Assembly: GCF_001648595.1 (NCBI RefSeq)
Contig: NZ_LBAW01000003.1
Coordinates: 62,001 to 126,000 of the forward strand
From: Legionella bozemanae
Lineage (GTDB): Bacteria; Pseudomonadota; Gammaproteobacteria; Legionellales; Legionellaceae
DNA length: 64,000 nucleotides
Direction of reading: 5' to 3'
Positions 19,400-28,313 of the stretch are shown piece after piece. The translations under genes were made by a program, and so were the position numbers. Below the pieces are notes generated by a model. That model was given only the letters and a program-made list of their open reading frames with translations. It was not told where the DNA came from and did no database searches. Every line of letters begins with the position of its first letter. Position 1 is the first letter of the stretch.

Positions 19400-20809
19400 T
19401 TACCCTCTTATATCGCTAACAAAGACAGGATAATTATTAGGTGTGCCAGCCATTACTTCAGTGTGACCTTGATTATTTATATAAATAATTGTCGGGGTTC
19501 CCACAAGACCTGTATATCGAATGAAAGCCAACTCATTCTCATTTAAGGAACGAATAGCATAGGCTGACGGATTAGTTGATGGCGGAATACCCCCGCTTTC
19601 GCTTATGATATTAAAATTATCTTCATTATAAGCAAAAGCGCCCGCCGGGGTTGCAGGATAACCTGAGCCAGGCGGCACTCTTCCATCAAGGATAGCCCAA
19701 ACTTTGCCTTGAGATGAGGGTTGCAAGAAGCTAACTAGAATCCAATGAATTGATACTTGCCCACTTATAACATAAGGCTGCATGCCCTCATAAAAATCAT
19801 GGCAAACAGAGCAGTTTGGTTCGCCAAAAACATAAATTGTCTTGGGCGCATTCGGATTTCCTTCTACAAAAGAGGCTAAGGAACGTACTACATCGTATGA
19901 AAAATTAGCAGGAACCTGCTTGTTACTTCCATAACTACTCATAGGCAAGTTGCTGATATAATCTAGGAATGTGGTCGCTTGTGATGATGGAGGTGCTGGA
20001 GGCGGTGAAGGAATTTGAATGGCTTGGCCGCCAACTACGGCATAACGTTGGAACTGATCAATGAAGATAATTTGTTTATCTACTGTTTGATAAGCTAACA
20101 GGTTGGCAATATCATTAGAGGCGCCAGGGCCAGGAGGAATGATAGGATTATAAGGAGGCGTGATGGGGATTCTTGTCGCACTGCTTAACAGTAAGGTAAT
20201 TTCCGCAGGATTACTTAAAATTTGTCCGTCTATAATGAGGAATTGACCATTTACGTCCACAATGCCCTTTTGTGGAGCCCAATGAGATTCTGGTGGGAAA
20301 GTAGCCTCGTACTTTAATAAGTCACTAAAGTAGAAACTTGTTTTCACTTGCGGTGGAGCAAAAAAGATACTCCCATACGCGGCTCTGACGCTTAATTGGG
20401 CAGGGGTAAGTATCTGAATATCCAAAATATCCGCCTGGCTTGGCTGATAGCATTGATTGGGATTTCCCTGCGCACACAGCACTGGCCCACCCTTTATAGT
20501 TCCAGATAATCCACCATTTACATATAAAGTCAAAATACATGATTGATGAGCACCTAGAGGAGACGTACATCCTGAAGGAGTAATACCCTGTATAGGTTTC
20601 ATCTGTAGAGTATGCGGCTTGCGTGACTGATTAGTCACTGTATATTTTACTTGGGCAGTATCTGTTGTACCTATAGACACTTGAGGTGGAAATCCTGGAA
20701 CAGGTATTAAAGTCCATAAAGGAGCTCCAGCATACACTACAACAGTAAAACAAAAAATGCTAAAGCCAATTCCTATTTGATTTATTAAGCGAAACAATTT
20801 CATATCCAT
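19400..20809 (-). CDS. DsbG/DsbC-like thiol isomerase with extra N-terminal domain
   Basis: Exported 469-residue protein. Residues 1-27 form a signal peptide. Residues about 30-135 are a beta-rich domain (VKYTVTNQSRKP, GCTSPLGAHQSC, GGPVLCAQGNPNQCYQPSQ) that is also found in the adhesin at 28314. The C-terminal part is a thioredoxin fold of the DsbG/DsbC kind: CxxC at C333-C336 (FGEPNCSVCHDFYEGM) and the cis-Pro loop GTPTIIYINNQG. It should reduce or isomerise disulfides in the periplasm. A Pro-rich linker lies near residues 215-285. It is translated four bases after the barrel gene upstream, so the two form an operon. Nearby exported proteins with many Cys pairs are plausible clients. Confidence 0.75.
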   Translation of the reverse strand: MDMKLFRLINQIGIGFSIFCFTVVVYAGAPLWTLIPVPGFPPQVSIGTTDTAQVKYTVTNQSRKPHTLQMKPIQGITPSGCTSPLGAHQSCILTLYVNGGLSGTIKGGPVLCAQGNPNQCYQPSQADILDIQILTPAQLSVRAAYGSIFFAPPQVKTSFYFSDLLKYEATFPPESHWAPQKGIVDVNGQFLIIDGQILSNPAEITLLLSSATRIPITPPYNPIIPPGPGASNDIANLLAYQTVDKQIIFIDQFQRYAVVGGQAIQIPSPPPAPPSSQATTFLDYISNLPMSSYGSNKQVPANFSYDVVRSLASFVEGNPNAPKTIYVFGEPNCSVCHDFYEGMQPYVISGQVSIHWILVSFLQPSSQGKVWAILDGRVPPGSGYPATPAGAFAYNEDNFNIISESGGIPPSTNPSAYAIRSLNENELAFIRYTGLVGTPTIIYINNQGHTEVMAGTPNNYPVFVSDIRG

Positions 20810-20813
20810 GTCC

Positions 20814-21557
20814 TTATGCCAGGTAAGTGAGGTTAAACATCACTCCATTCGTGTAGAGGTGGTTTAAGCTAAGTCCGCTATTTTGCGTTTGCCCCGCAGC
20901 TCGACCAAGATTGCTCTTGCCCCAATCGGCAAATTCATACCCAACACCCACCTGCCAATGATTATTCAACGCTTTTTGTACACCTGCGCCCACCGTATAG
21001 GTGAATGTGGTTTCGGTATGAGATTTAAAATTTGGATTCGGTAGGGCCTCAAAAATTATTGGCGTGTTACTAAAGGAGTAAGCATTGTTAAAACCAACAC
21101 CTATACTGCCGCTTATCCAGGGCATAAGCCAATACCCCATATCCGCCAGAAGCTTCGCTTTTGCTGCGATATGGGTATGTTGTATTTGGTACTCATAGGT
21201 ATAATTAGCAAACTCTGGGTCTGCATCATCCCAAATCATCCCGGATAGATTCGCATTGCTGGTTGCGCCTACTGCTAAACCAAGCTGTCCCTGGATGATT
21301 TGCGACAGTCTTTTTTGAAGACCAAGAAATACTTCGCCATTAAATAAAGTTCGAGTCGACTTATTTGCTACATAAGTCTTTTCAATCTCAGGTGCCAGAT
21401 AAAAAGTTTGCGTTTTACCCCCATCCTCCCAAACCGGCCCCGCACTAATAGTGCCAACCCAGGACCACGTAGGTACCACAGGCCCCATAGTGCCTGCTAA
21501 GGCACTCCCAGTTACAACGCTTGCTGATAACGCGAGTGCTAAAAAATTCCTATTCAT
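20814..21557 (-). CDS. Outer-membrane beta-barrel protein
   Basis: A 247-residue protein with a signal peptide (cleavage near ALA-GTMGP) and alternating amphipathic strands, ending in an aromatic/hydrophobic strand (GVMFNLTYLA) as expected for BAM insertion. Blocks such as WSWVGTISAGPVW and WQVGVGYEFADWGKS place it with small opacity/Msp4-type porins common in Legionella. It is the first gene of a two-gene operon with the DsbG-like gene (4-base gap). Ligand or pore role is unknown. Confidence 0.8.
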   Translation of the reverse strand: MNRNFLALALSASVVTGSALAGTMGPVVPTWSWVGTISAGPVWEDGGKTQTFYLAPEIEKTYVANKSTRTLFNGEVFLGLQKRLSQIIQGQLGLAVGATSNANLSGMIWDDADPEFANYTYEYQIQHTHIAAKAKLLADMGYWLMPWISGSIGVGFNNAYSFSNTPIIFEALPNPNFKSHTETTFTYTVGAGVQKALNNHWQVGVGYEFADWGKSNLGRAAGQTQNSGLSLNHLYTNGVMFNLTYLA

Positions 21558-22205
21558 AAAAACTCCCTAAAAAAATATAATGACTGGTTCAGATAAAAGG
21601 ATAACACGGTCTTTCAATGCTGTTTGTGTCCATCCAGATATTGAATTGTCCTTTTTAAATATACGTATGATTTCAAACTCTTAAATGACTGTATACGCAT
21701 TTTTCATGAATTGGAATCCCCGGTTTGATAAAACGTTTGAGTTTACCTATGAGCTTCGTTTTACATACTTAGTCAAAATCATAAATGGAGTTGGAAATAT
21801 AAACAAAAAAGCGTTCGAACAAAAAATAAATTGAAATGAATAACCGACACTAGGGCGTATTTACACCCGAAGCAATTATTATTTACCTACCTTACAGAGG
21901 AATATCATGCACCATACCGTTATATGGCATTAGAAAAATTGCATAGCCCAGGATCACACGCTTTTTTCAATTTTGTCACTAACTTGTCCATTATAGGAAG
22001 CTACTTTGTTTGCAAAACCCAGGTAGCGCTTCCTATCAATTGATAATTTGAGAAATGGGAAGTACACTCGAGAATCCGTTGTTTTTCGAATAATGGAAAA
22101 AACGATGTCGCATGAAACATATCTATTGAGTATGTTCAAAGATTTTCCTAAGTATTCATTTACTAAATTAGTGAGGATTTAGGTCATTTCAAAGAGGGAG
22201 TTTAG
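21558..22205. other. Long intergenic region, no convincing gene
   Basis: About 650 bases between the barrel operon (-) and the small lipoprotein-like frame (+). One 61-codon minus-strand frame (21954-22139) has no ribosome site and no recognisable content. The region likely holds both promoters and possibly decayed DNA. Confidence 0.4.
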
Positions 22206-22295
22206 ATGAAAATAGGAGCGTTGGCTGGGTTACTTTTGTTGGGCTGTAATACAGACATTTATGCAAATGCTGCAATATGCGCTGTGCGTATTTAA
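22206..22295 (+). CDS. Tiny lipoprotein-like leader, 29 aa, possibly a remnant
   Basis: ATG at 22206 is preceded by GAGGGAG and opens 29 codons: MKIGALAGLLLLGCNTDIYA then NAAICAVRI and TAA. LLLLGC is a good lipobox, and the peptide reads as a signal sequence cut short shortly after its cleavage site. It ends 30 bases before the start of the repeat protein. It is either a small lipoprotein or the 5' stub of a gene whose body has been lost. Confidence 0.4.
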   Translation: MKIGALAGLLLLGCNTDIYANAAICAVRI

Positions 22296-22324
22296 CCCTG
22301 AAACAAGACAATCAAGGATATGTG

Positions 22325-24457
22325 ATGATAAAGCGAATAATTTATATCGGGACTCTAGCCCTGTTGTTGCTAAGTTCATGGGCTTATGCGAAACAAGGGC
22401 CCTTATTTAAGATTACTGAATCAGGAAACCCTGCAGCAGCGGATGTGATTTTATGCTTAAACGGCAAAGGTCCTTTATCCTGCCAGCGCTATCATGTTTC
22501 AGCGCAGGATTTACACATTCGTAGCACTGCAAACCATTATTACCCTATCGCCGGAATTATGCCAGTAACCCCAGGCTATCGAGCCTCTGGGTGTACGCTC
22601 TATCCTAAAACTGGGTATTGTTTGTTTGCAACGAGCAATACCACATCTGCTACGATCCATTTAAGCGCCGACTCGCAGAAAACTGTACCCGGAGCACCTG
22701 CGAATGTAACCGCCACTGCAGGCAATGCCCAAGCTTCAGTAAGTTGGACTGCACCCAGTAATGGAGGCTCTCCCATTACAAGTTATACAGTCACTTCGCA
22801 TCCTGCAGGGGGGACGTGTGTTGTAACGGGTACAACCGCTAATTGTACGGGTTTAACCAATGGCACATCCTATATTTTTGCAGTCTATGCAACCAATGCG
22901 ATAGGCAATGGTCCTGCAGCCAATTCGAACCCAGTAACGCCTTCAAGCCCAATACAGGTTACTATTGCAACAGGCGCTTATTCTGATGGCAGCATTGGTC
23001 GACCACTTCTAGCCCTGAGCAAAGACGCAGGCACCACCTGGGCCTTTCCTGAAGCCATTACGGCACCACTGTTTACGCCCAACAATACTTATCCGTTTAA
23101 CCTTGGCTCCTTCATTGGTGCAAGTTGCACGGGCAACACCTGTATTGCGGTAGGTAGTTATTTTGATGGCAGCACTACTCGACCACTTCTGGCACTGAGC
23201 AAAAACACAGGCACCACCTGGACCTATCCTGAAGCCATTACTGCACCGCTGTTTACACCAAACAATACTGATCCGTTTCACTTTGGCTTCTTCAATGGCG
23301 CAAGTTGCACGGGCAACACCTGTGTTGCGGTAGGTACTTATGACGGCAGCACTGGTCGACCACTTCTGGCTCTTAGTAAAGACGCAGGCACCACCTGGAC
23401 CTTTCCTGAGGCCATTACGGCACCGGTGTTTACACCAAACAACACGCATCCGTTTAACAATGGCTTCTTCAATGGCGCAAGTTGCACGGGCAACACCTGT
23501 ATTGCAATAGGTGGTTATAATGATGGCAGCATTGAGCGACCACTTCTGGCACTGAGCAAAAACGCAGGCACCACCTGGGCCTATCCCGACCCCATTACGG
23601 CACCGCTGTTTACGCCAAACAACACACATCCGTTTAACAATGGCCTCTTCAATAGTACAAGTTGCTCGGGCAACACCTGTATTGCAGTGGGGGCTTATAA
23701 TGATGGCAGCATTGAGCGACCACTTCTGGCACTGAGCAAAGACGCAGGCACCACCTGGACCTTTCCTGAGGCCATTACGGCACCGGTGTTTACACCAAAC
23801 AACACGCATCCGTTTAACAATGGCTTCTTCAATGGTGCAAGTTGCACGGGCAACACCTGTATTGCAGTAGGTTCTTATAATGATGGCAGCACTGGTCGAC
23901 CACTTCTGGCACTGAGCAAAGACGCAGGCACCACCTGGACTTTTCCTGCATCGATTACCGCACCGGTGTTTACGCCAAACAATGCTCATCCATTTAACAC
24001 TGGCTCCTTCATTGGTGCAAGTTGCACGGGCAACACCTGTATTGCGGTAGGTAGTTATTTTGATGGCAGCACTACTCGACCATTTCTGGCATTGAGTAAA
24101 GACGCAGGCACCACCTGGACTTTTCCTGAAACCATTACCGCACCGGTGTTTACGCCAAACAACACGCATCCGTTTAACAATGGCTCCTTCAGTAGAGCAA
24201 GCTGCGCGGGCAACACCTGTATTGCAGTAGGTACTTATGATGATGGCAACTTCACGGCTCGACCACTTCTGGCACTGAGCAAAGACGCAGGCACCACCTG
24301 GACCTATCCTGAAGCCATTACCGCACCGGTGTTTACGCCAAACAATATTTACCCGTTTAATAGTGGCTACTTTAATGGCGCCACAGGCTTTAATAGTTTA
24401 TTGTATCCAAAGTCTTTGCATTTTTTGAGTGAACGCTCAGCTGCAAAGCTTCCATAA
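22325..24457 (+). CDS. Exported protein with FnIII domain and eight Asp-box repeats
   Basis: A 710-residue protein. The ATG at 22325 is chosen over the upstream one because AAGGA lies just before it and the signal peptide starts there (MIKRIIYIGTLALLLLSSWAYA). After a Cys-containing N-terminal domain comes a fibronectin type III domain (PGAPANVTATAGNAQASVSW, to about residue 215), then eight tandem repeats of about 60 residues. Each repeat has an Asp-box (SKDAGTTWTFPE, the SxDxGxxW motif of sialidase/BNR propellers), ITAPVFTPNNTHPFNNG, and a cysteine pair SCTGNTCIAVG. The eighth repeat breaks off after FNGA and ends in an unrelated tail, so the 3' end is probably truncated. A surface propeller-like adhesin or glycan-binding protein is likely; enzyme activity is not implied. 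Confidence 0.75.
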   Translation: MIKRIIYIGTLALLLLSSWAYAKQGPLFKITESGNPAAADVILCLNGKGPLSCQRYHVSAQDLHIRSTANHYYPIAGIMPVTPGYRASGCTLYPKTGYCLFATSNTTSATIHLSADSQKTVPGAPANVTATAGNAQASVSWTAPSNGGSPITSYTVTSHPAGGTCVVTGTTANCTGLTNGTSYIFAVYATNAIGNGPAANSNPVTPSSPIQVTIATGAYSDGSIGRPLLALSKDAGTTWAFPEAITAPLFTPNNTYPFNLGSFIGASCTGNTCIAVGSYFDGSTTRPLLALSKNTGTTWTYPEAITAPLFTPNNTDPFHFGFFNGASCTGNTCVAVGTYDGSTGRPLLALSKDAGTTWTFPEAITAPVFTPNNTHPFNNGFFNGASCTGNTCIAIGGYNDGSIERPLLALSKNAGTTWAYPDPITAPLFTPNNTHPFNNGLFNSTSCSGNTCIAVGAYNDGSIERPLLALSKDAGTTWTFPEAITAPVFTPNNTHPFNNGFFNGASCTGNTCIAVGSYNDGSTGRPLLALSKDAGTTWTFPASITAPVFTPNNAHPFNTGSFIGASCTGNTCIAVGSYFDGSTTRPFLALSKDAGTTWTFPETITAPVFTPNNTHPFNNGSFSRASCAGNTCIAVGTYDDGNFTARPLLALSKDAGTTWTYPEAITAPVFTPNNIYPFNSGYFNGATGFNSLLYPKSLHFLSERSAAKLP
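22995..24385 (+). repeat. Tandem array of about eight 180-bp coding repeats
   Basis: In-frame units of about 180 bp encode the Asp-box repeats. Several units are almost identical at DNA level (for example 23700-23880 against 23340-23520), which points to recent expansion or gene conversion. Unit number may vary between strains. Confidence 0.85.
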
Positions 24458-24472
24458 TAAATACCAAGATAT

Positions 24473-24506
24473 CTTTCTGTTGTTGCAACGTGCAAACAAC
24501 AGAAAG
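24473..24506 (+). terminator. Hairpin after the repeat-protein gene
   Basis: CTTTCTGTTGTTGC pairs with GCAAACAACAGAAAG (one bulged base) around a short loop, 15 bases past the stop codon. There is no good U-run, so it is a possible terminator only. Confidence 0.45.
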
Positions 24507-24947
24507 GTCGTTCAATAAAACGACTACTTCACCAGGAGAGGTGGAGGTTCGACAAAATGTAAAGTGAAGAGCACGAAGTGTGATACAGCATTTTGGACGT
24601 ACTTTAGCGCGTCGCAAATATTTTTTAATTGAAAGGCTATAAAGAATTTGTGTCAAAGAACAGGGTCTCAGGATGGAATTCCTGGTTTACTCTTTCTATA
24701 ACTCCACGCAACTCTATAAGTTAATGCAGATAGTTTATTTTTCTGCGAGGCCTATAAGTCCATCAGTATTTTCGTTAATTCTCAAGAAGCAAAGAAATTT
24801 ACTAAGCATTTTATAGAGAGAATTGCATATTGATAACTCTATCTTATGCGTGCAATAAAATCTGAATCATTAGACAAAATTTCATACAAAATCCTTTTCG
24901 TAAAATAAATCAAACCTCACTACTGATAAAGTAGTGAGGCTAGATAA
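24507..24947. other. Intergenic region, probably decayed DNA
   Basis: Between the repeat protein and the alkyl-sulfatase gene. Frames are short and interrupted. The unrelated tail of the repeat protein and this stretch may be what is left of the event that truncated that gene. Confidence 0.35.
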
Positions 24948-26930
24948 TTAGCTGTTTGGGGTCACAATATTAAACCAGAAGTCAAAGTTGTCCATTAGTC
25001 CAAGTAATTGGTTTAAAGACTCTTTATTACCAGTAACTTTTAGTTCGTTGTTTGCCAGAGTACTTTCAACTGTTTTTTGCTTCAGAATAATTTGGTTTAA
25101 TGTTTCTCTATCCATAGTAATGCTTGCATCCACTTTATCTGATTGATATCCCTTAATATGATGCAAACTCCCATTATTTAGTTCTACGACATATTTTTCA
25201 TTAATATCAGGAAAAACAAAATTTAATGTGAGTACGGTATTAGCCGCTTTTTCACCGTTTAATTTAACTCCCAAGTAATCAAAAAATAAATCTGTACTCA
25301 TAGCGCGAATCGTATCAGGGCTTGCAGTATCGGGTGTAGCAACTTTTTGTACTCCATTACGTAATTCCTTAGCTCCGCTAAGATAGAAATTGCGCCATGG
25401 TCCTGATTCAGCTTGATAACCGAGTTGTTCTAATGCATCGGCTTCAAGATTACGCGCTTCCTGATTATTGGGATCAGCAAAAACCACATGGTTCATTACT
25501 TCAGCTACCCAACGATAATTTCCTTGCTCATAATCTTTTCTAGCTTGTTCCATAATTTTGGCAGCCCCACCCATATAATCAACATACTTTTTACTGGCTT
25601 CTACTGGTAGCAAAGGATGTAAAGTCGCAGGATTACCGTTAAACCATCCTAAATATTTTACATAAGTGGCTTTAGTATTATGGTTCATTGTTCCATAGTA
25701 ACCTCTGTTTGACCAATAATGACTTAATGTATCCGGAAGGTTCACTTTTTCAGCTATTTCATCCATAGTAAAACCTTGGTTTGCATAATGTAGGGTTTGG
25801 TCATTAATGAAGCGATACATATCTCGCTGTAATTTTAAATGAGTTACAATATTGTCTTTCTCCCAAACTGGCCAGTGATGAGGGGCAAACAATACCTGGA
25901 CATCATTGCCCCAAAGATAAAGTACCTCATTTAAATACTTAGACCAAGCTAATGGATCCCTAATTTTTGCTCCTCTTAGAGAGTAAGTATTATGTAAGGT
26001 ATGTGTTGCATCTTCTGCAGTACATAGAGCATGATATTCTGGTATGTAAAAGAACATTTCAGATGGTGCTTCAGAGTCTGGCGCCATATAAAAAATAAAG
26101 TTTAGACCTGCTAAATTTAAATGTTGCTGGTTGTCTTGGATAAGATCGGTAGGGGGTATAAGTGATACAGTTCCTGAGGATGTTGTCATTCCCAAACCAG
26201 CACCAACTTGTCCAGTTGGCGACATAGGAAGTAAGTTACCATACATGTAACTGGCTCTTCGACTCATCGCATTGCCTGCCATCACATTTTCAGCCACGGC
26301 AGCTTCGGTAAATCCAACCGGTGCTACAATTTTTACTTTACCTGCTTTAACGTCTTCTTCGGTAACTACTCCTTTGACCCCACCATAGTGATCGACGTGG
26401 CTATGAGTATAAATAACTGCAACAATAGGTTGTTTCGGTCGGTATTTAAAATATAAAGCAAGAGATGCTTTTGCTGTTTCAGTGGAAATTAAAGGGTCAA
26501 CAATAACTATGCCTTGTGGTCCTTCAATAAAGGTAATGTTGGAAAGATCGGCAGTACGTACTTGATATACATGCTCATTAACTTTAAATAGACCTCCCAT
26601 TTTTACTAATTGAGATTGACGCCATAAGCTGGGATTAACTGTAGCAGGTGATGGGCTACCTTCTTTAATAAACGAAAAATTGCTCAAATTCCATATAATG
26701 TTTCCATTAGCATTTTTAATCACGCCATCATTCGGCAAGGGTGCAATAAATCCTTTGGATGCATTATTAAATGATTCCTTATCATTGAAAGGCAGTTCTT
26801 TTAATAACTTATTATTTAAATTTTGGGTCACTGAGGAGGCTTCTTTTGGAGGTTCACTTGCGGAGGAGGTATTTAAGAAAAATACTGATGATGCAGCTAA
26901 AATGCTTAGAGCCAATTTTTTTATTTTCAT
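24948..26930 (-). CDS. Secreted alkyl sulfatase (metallo-beta-lactamase fold)
   Basis: A 660-residue SdsA1-type linear alkyl sulfatase that hydrolyses sulfate esters such as SDS. Signal peptide at residues 1-24. The zinc motif HxHxDH is H176-H178-D180-H181 in YTHSHVDHYGG; further ligands are in CTAEDATHTLHN and APHHWPVW. The dimerisation region follows, then an SCP2-like C-terminal domain (about 535-660, with LNGEKAANTVLTLNFVFPD) that binds the hydrophobic tail of the substrate. All family blocks are present at normal length. It is a single gene with its own promoter in the following intergenic region. Role: use or detoxification of sulfated detergents or host sulfate esters; substrate not proven. 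Confidence 0.9.
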   Translation of the reverse strand: MKIKKLALSILAASSVFFLNTSSASEPPKEASSVTQNLNNKLLKELPFNDKESFNNASKGFIAPLPNDGVIKNANGNIIWNLSNFSFIKEGSPSPATVNPSLWRQSQLVKMGGLFKVNEHVYQVRTADLSNITFIEGPQGIVIVDPLISTETAKASLALYFKYRPKQPIVAVIYTHSHVDHYGGVKGVVTEEDVKAGKVKIVAPVGFTEAAVAENVMAGNAMSRRASYMYGNLLPMSPTGQVGAGLGMTTSSGTVSLIPPTDLIQDNQQHLNLAGLNFIFYMAPDSEAPSEMFFYIPEYHALCTAEDATHTLHNTYSLRGAKIRDPLAWSKYLNEVLYLWGNDVQVLFAPHHWPVWEKDNIVTHLKLQRDMYRFINDQTLHYANQGFTMDEIAEKVNLPDTLSHYWSNRGYYGTMNHNTKATYVKYLGWFNGNPATLHPLLPVEASKKYVDYMGGAAKIMEQARKDYEQGNYRWVAEVMNHVVFADPNNQEARNLEADALEQLGYQAESGPWRNFYLSGAKELRNGVQKVATPDTASPDTIRAMSTDLFFDYLGVKLNGEKAANTVLTLNFVFPDINEKYVVELNNGSLHHIKGYQSDKVDASITMDRETLNQIILKQKTVESTLANNELKVTGNKESLNQLLGLMDNFDFWFNIVTPNS

Positions 26931-27560
26931 ATCCGTCCCTTGATTTGTAATAATATTTTAATTTCTACAAATTAATTCTAAATAAATAGTTGATGACGTA
27001 ATTTACTATCTTAAAATAGTTATAGTATTTTGGCCCAGTATTTTTTAGTGAACTTTAATAAAAATTATAATCACCTAACTTTTTGATTTACCAGTCCAAG
27101 GATAAATTATTTGGCAGCGGGGGAATGACCAATTGTATCTGCAAACCATCAAAGAGAGTTCCAGATAAAATCGGTGCTGATTCATGAAGTGCTCGTTGCA
27201 GAACATCATCATAACTATAAATCTTATCGGCTGATTAACAAAGTTGCTCCTAATTGGGAAAAACAAAAGCATTTCTTGATCAAAAAAGCATCGTTATATC
27301 TTTCTGGTTAATGTAATGAATAAGAATATTAACTCTTTATTAGAGGAGCTTAAAAGATTCCCCTGGTTAATCCAAAGGGCTCCTTGGCACGAGCTATAGA
27401 AATTATTGAGCAAAAAAATCTGTCTACTAACCTTGTTAGTAATGATGCGTCGAGACAAGGCTCCACATTTTAAGTCCTGAGACTCTGTTGCCATTTGGCA
27501 ATGCCCTATTTGTTGTTCAAAAAGAACCTATCTTTTACAACAAGCCAGTACCGTCCTGGT

Positions 27561-27775
27561 ATTTTCTCTTACAATAAAAGATAATATTTTAATAAAAGGC
27601 TGGCCCTTTTTATGTGGTGCAAAAACCGTTAATCTTAATCAACTATGGAATATTGACTCTCCTGCAGTGGAGAGATTTTGAGAGCAAGGAGCTGTATTAT
27701 TGAGAAAAACGACCATGCCCAAATTTGCATGGAAAGTAACAACCAATAGCCCGCTATTTGGTATAATCGCAATCT
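27561..27775 (+). pseudogene. Amidase gene fragment
   Basis: Aligns without gaps to 10135-10349 of the intact amidase gene. The translation keeps LTIKDNILIKG, LCGAKTVN and TTMPKFAWKVTT, but a CGA-to-TGA change gives a stop after SPAVERF, and neither the upstream nor the downstream parts of the gene remain. It includes the catalytic Lys region but not the serine loop. It is a remnant of a second copy, clearly diverged from the first. Confidence 0.85.
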
Positions 27776-27888
27776 ATAGATCAGCGTTTCACTCCTAACA
27801 GATCTTAGAATAACTTTAAATAAGGACTAAATGGTGTGCGCGAAATTCTAAATACATCCAGGATTAGAATGGAATCACACATAGGCAG

Positions 27889-27919
27889 CTAAAATTTATA
27901 TTTTAAAATTGCTTCAATA
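27889..27919 (-). repeat. 31-bp exact copy of a barrel-gene 3' end
   Basis: The 31 bases are identical to 30665-30695, which encode the last codons and TAG stop of the outer-membrane protein at 30665-31435. Similarity stops abruptly at both ends. It is in the same orientation as the intact gene. Confidence 0.8.
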
Positions 27920-28313
27920 ATTGGACTCTAAACTTACTTTCCGCCTCATCTCTTCCATCTATGATAGAGTATCAAGAATTATTGAGAGATAAGAAAATAT
28001 TAAATATTATTTTAAGTTATCTAACTAATATTAGAAAAATAAATATCCGGTTAAATTTCAACTACTTATTTCTTATGTGATATGAGTTAGGAGATTTTCT
28101 CCATCTCTAAGGCACTGGATTCATCTTACAACCATCTATGATTCTGGAATGATAACTATTATACAACCATCTTATTTTTGCAACACGGTCTATTGATTTG
28201 CTAATCTAGACGAGAGTGAAAAGGTAGAGCATGCAGTAAACTGGACCATGGATACATAAATGACACATTGTTCAACATGACCTATATGGCATAAGAATAG
28301 GAGAATAAGAAGA

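Larger units (their letters stand above)
26931..28313. other. Gene graveyard of about 1.4 kb
   Basis: No intact gene. Contents by direct reading: a plus-strand frame from 27129 to 27311 with protein-like composition (PIVSANHQREF, ending KKASLYLSG) but no start; a 27-codon frame at 27316 (MNKNINSLLEELKRFPWL); the amidase remnant at 27561-27775; the 31-bp copy of a barrel-gene end at 27889-27919; then AT-rich DNA to the adhesin promoter. It looks like accumulated deletion debris. Confidence 0.6.

Noticed and set aside
23009-24169. 386-codon minus-strand open frame opposite the Asp-box repeat gene
   Set aside because: It is antisense to the tandem repeats, its translation is itself a Cys/Arg-rich repeat with no sense, and it lacks a ribosome site. 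It is open only because the repeated unit happens to be stop-free in that frame.
22995-24385. Regular repeats as a CRISPR array
   Set aside because: Unit length of 180 bp, in-frame coding content and no short repeat-spacer pattern; it is a protein repeat.
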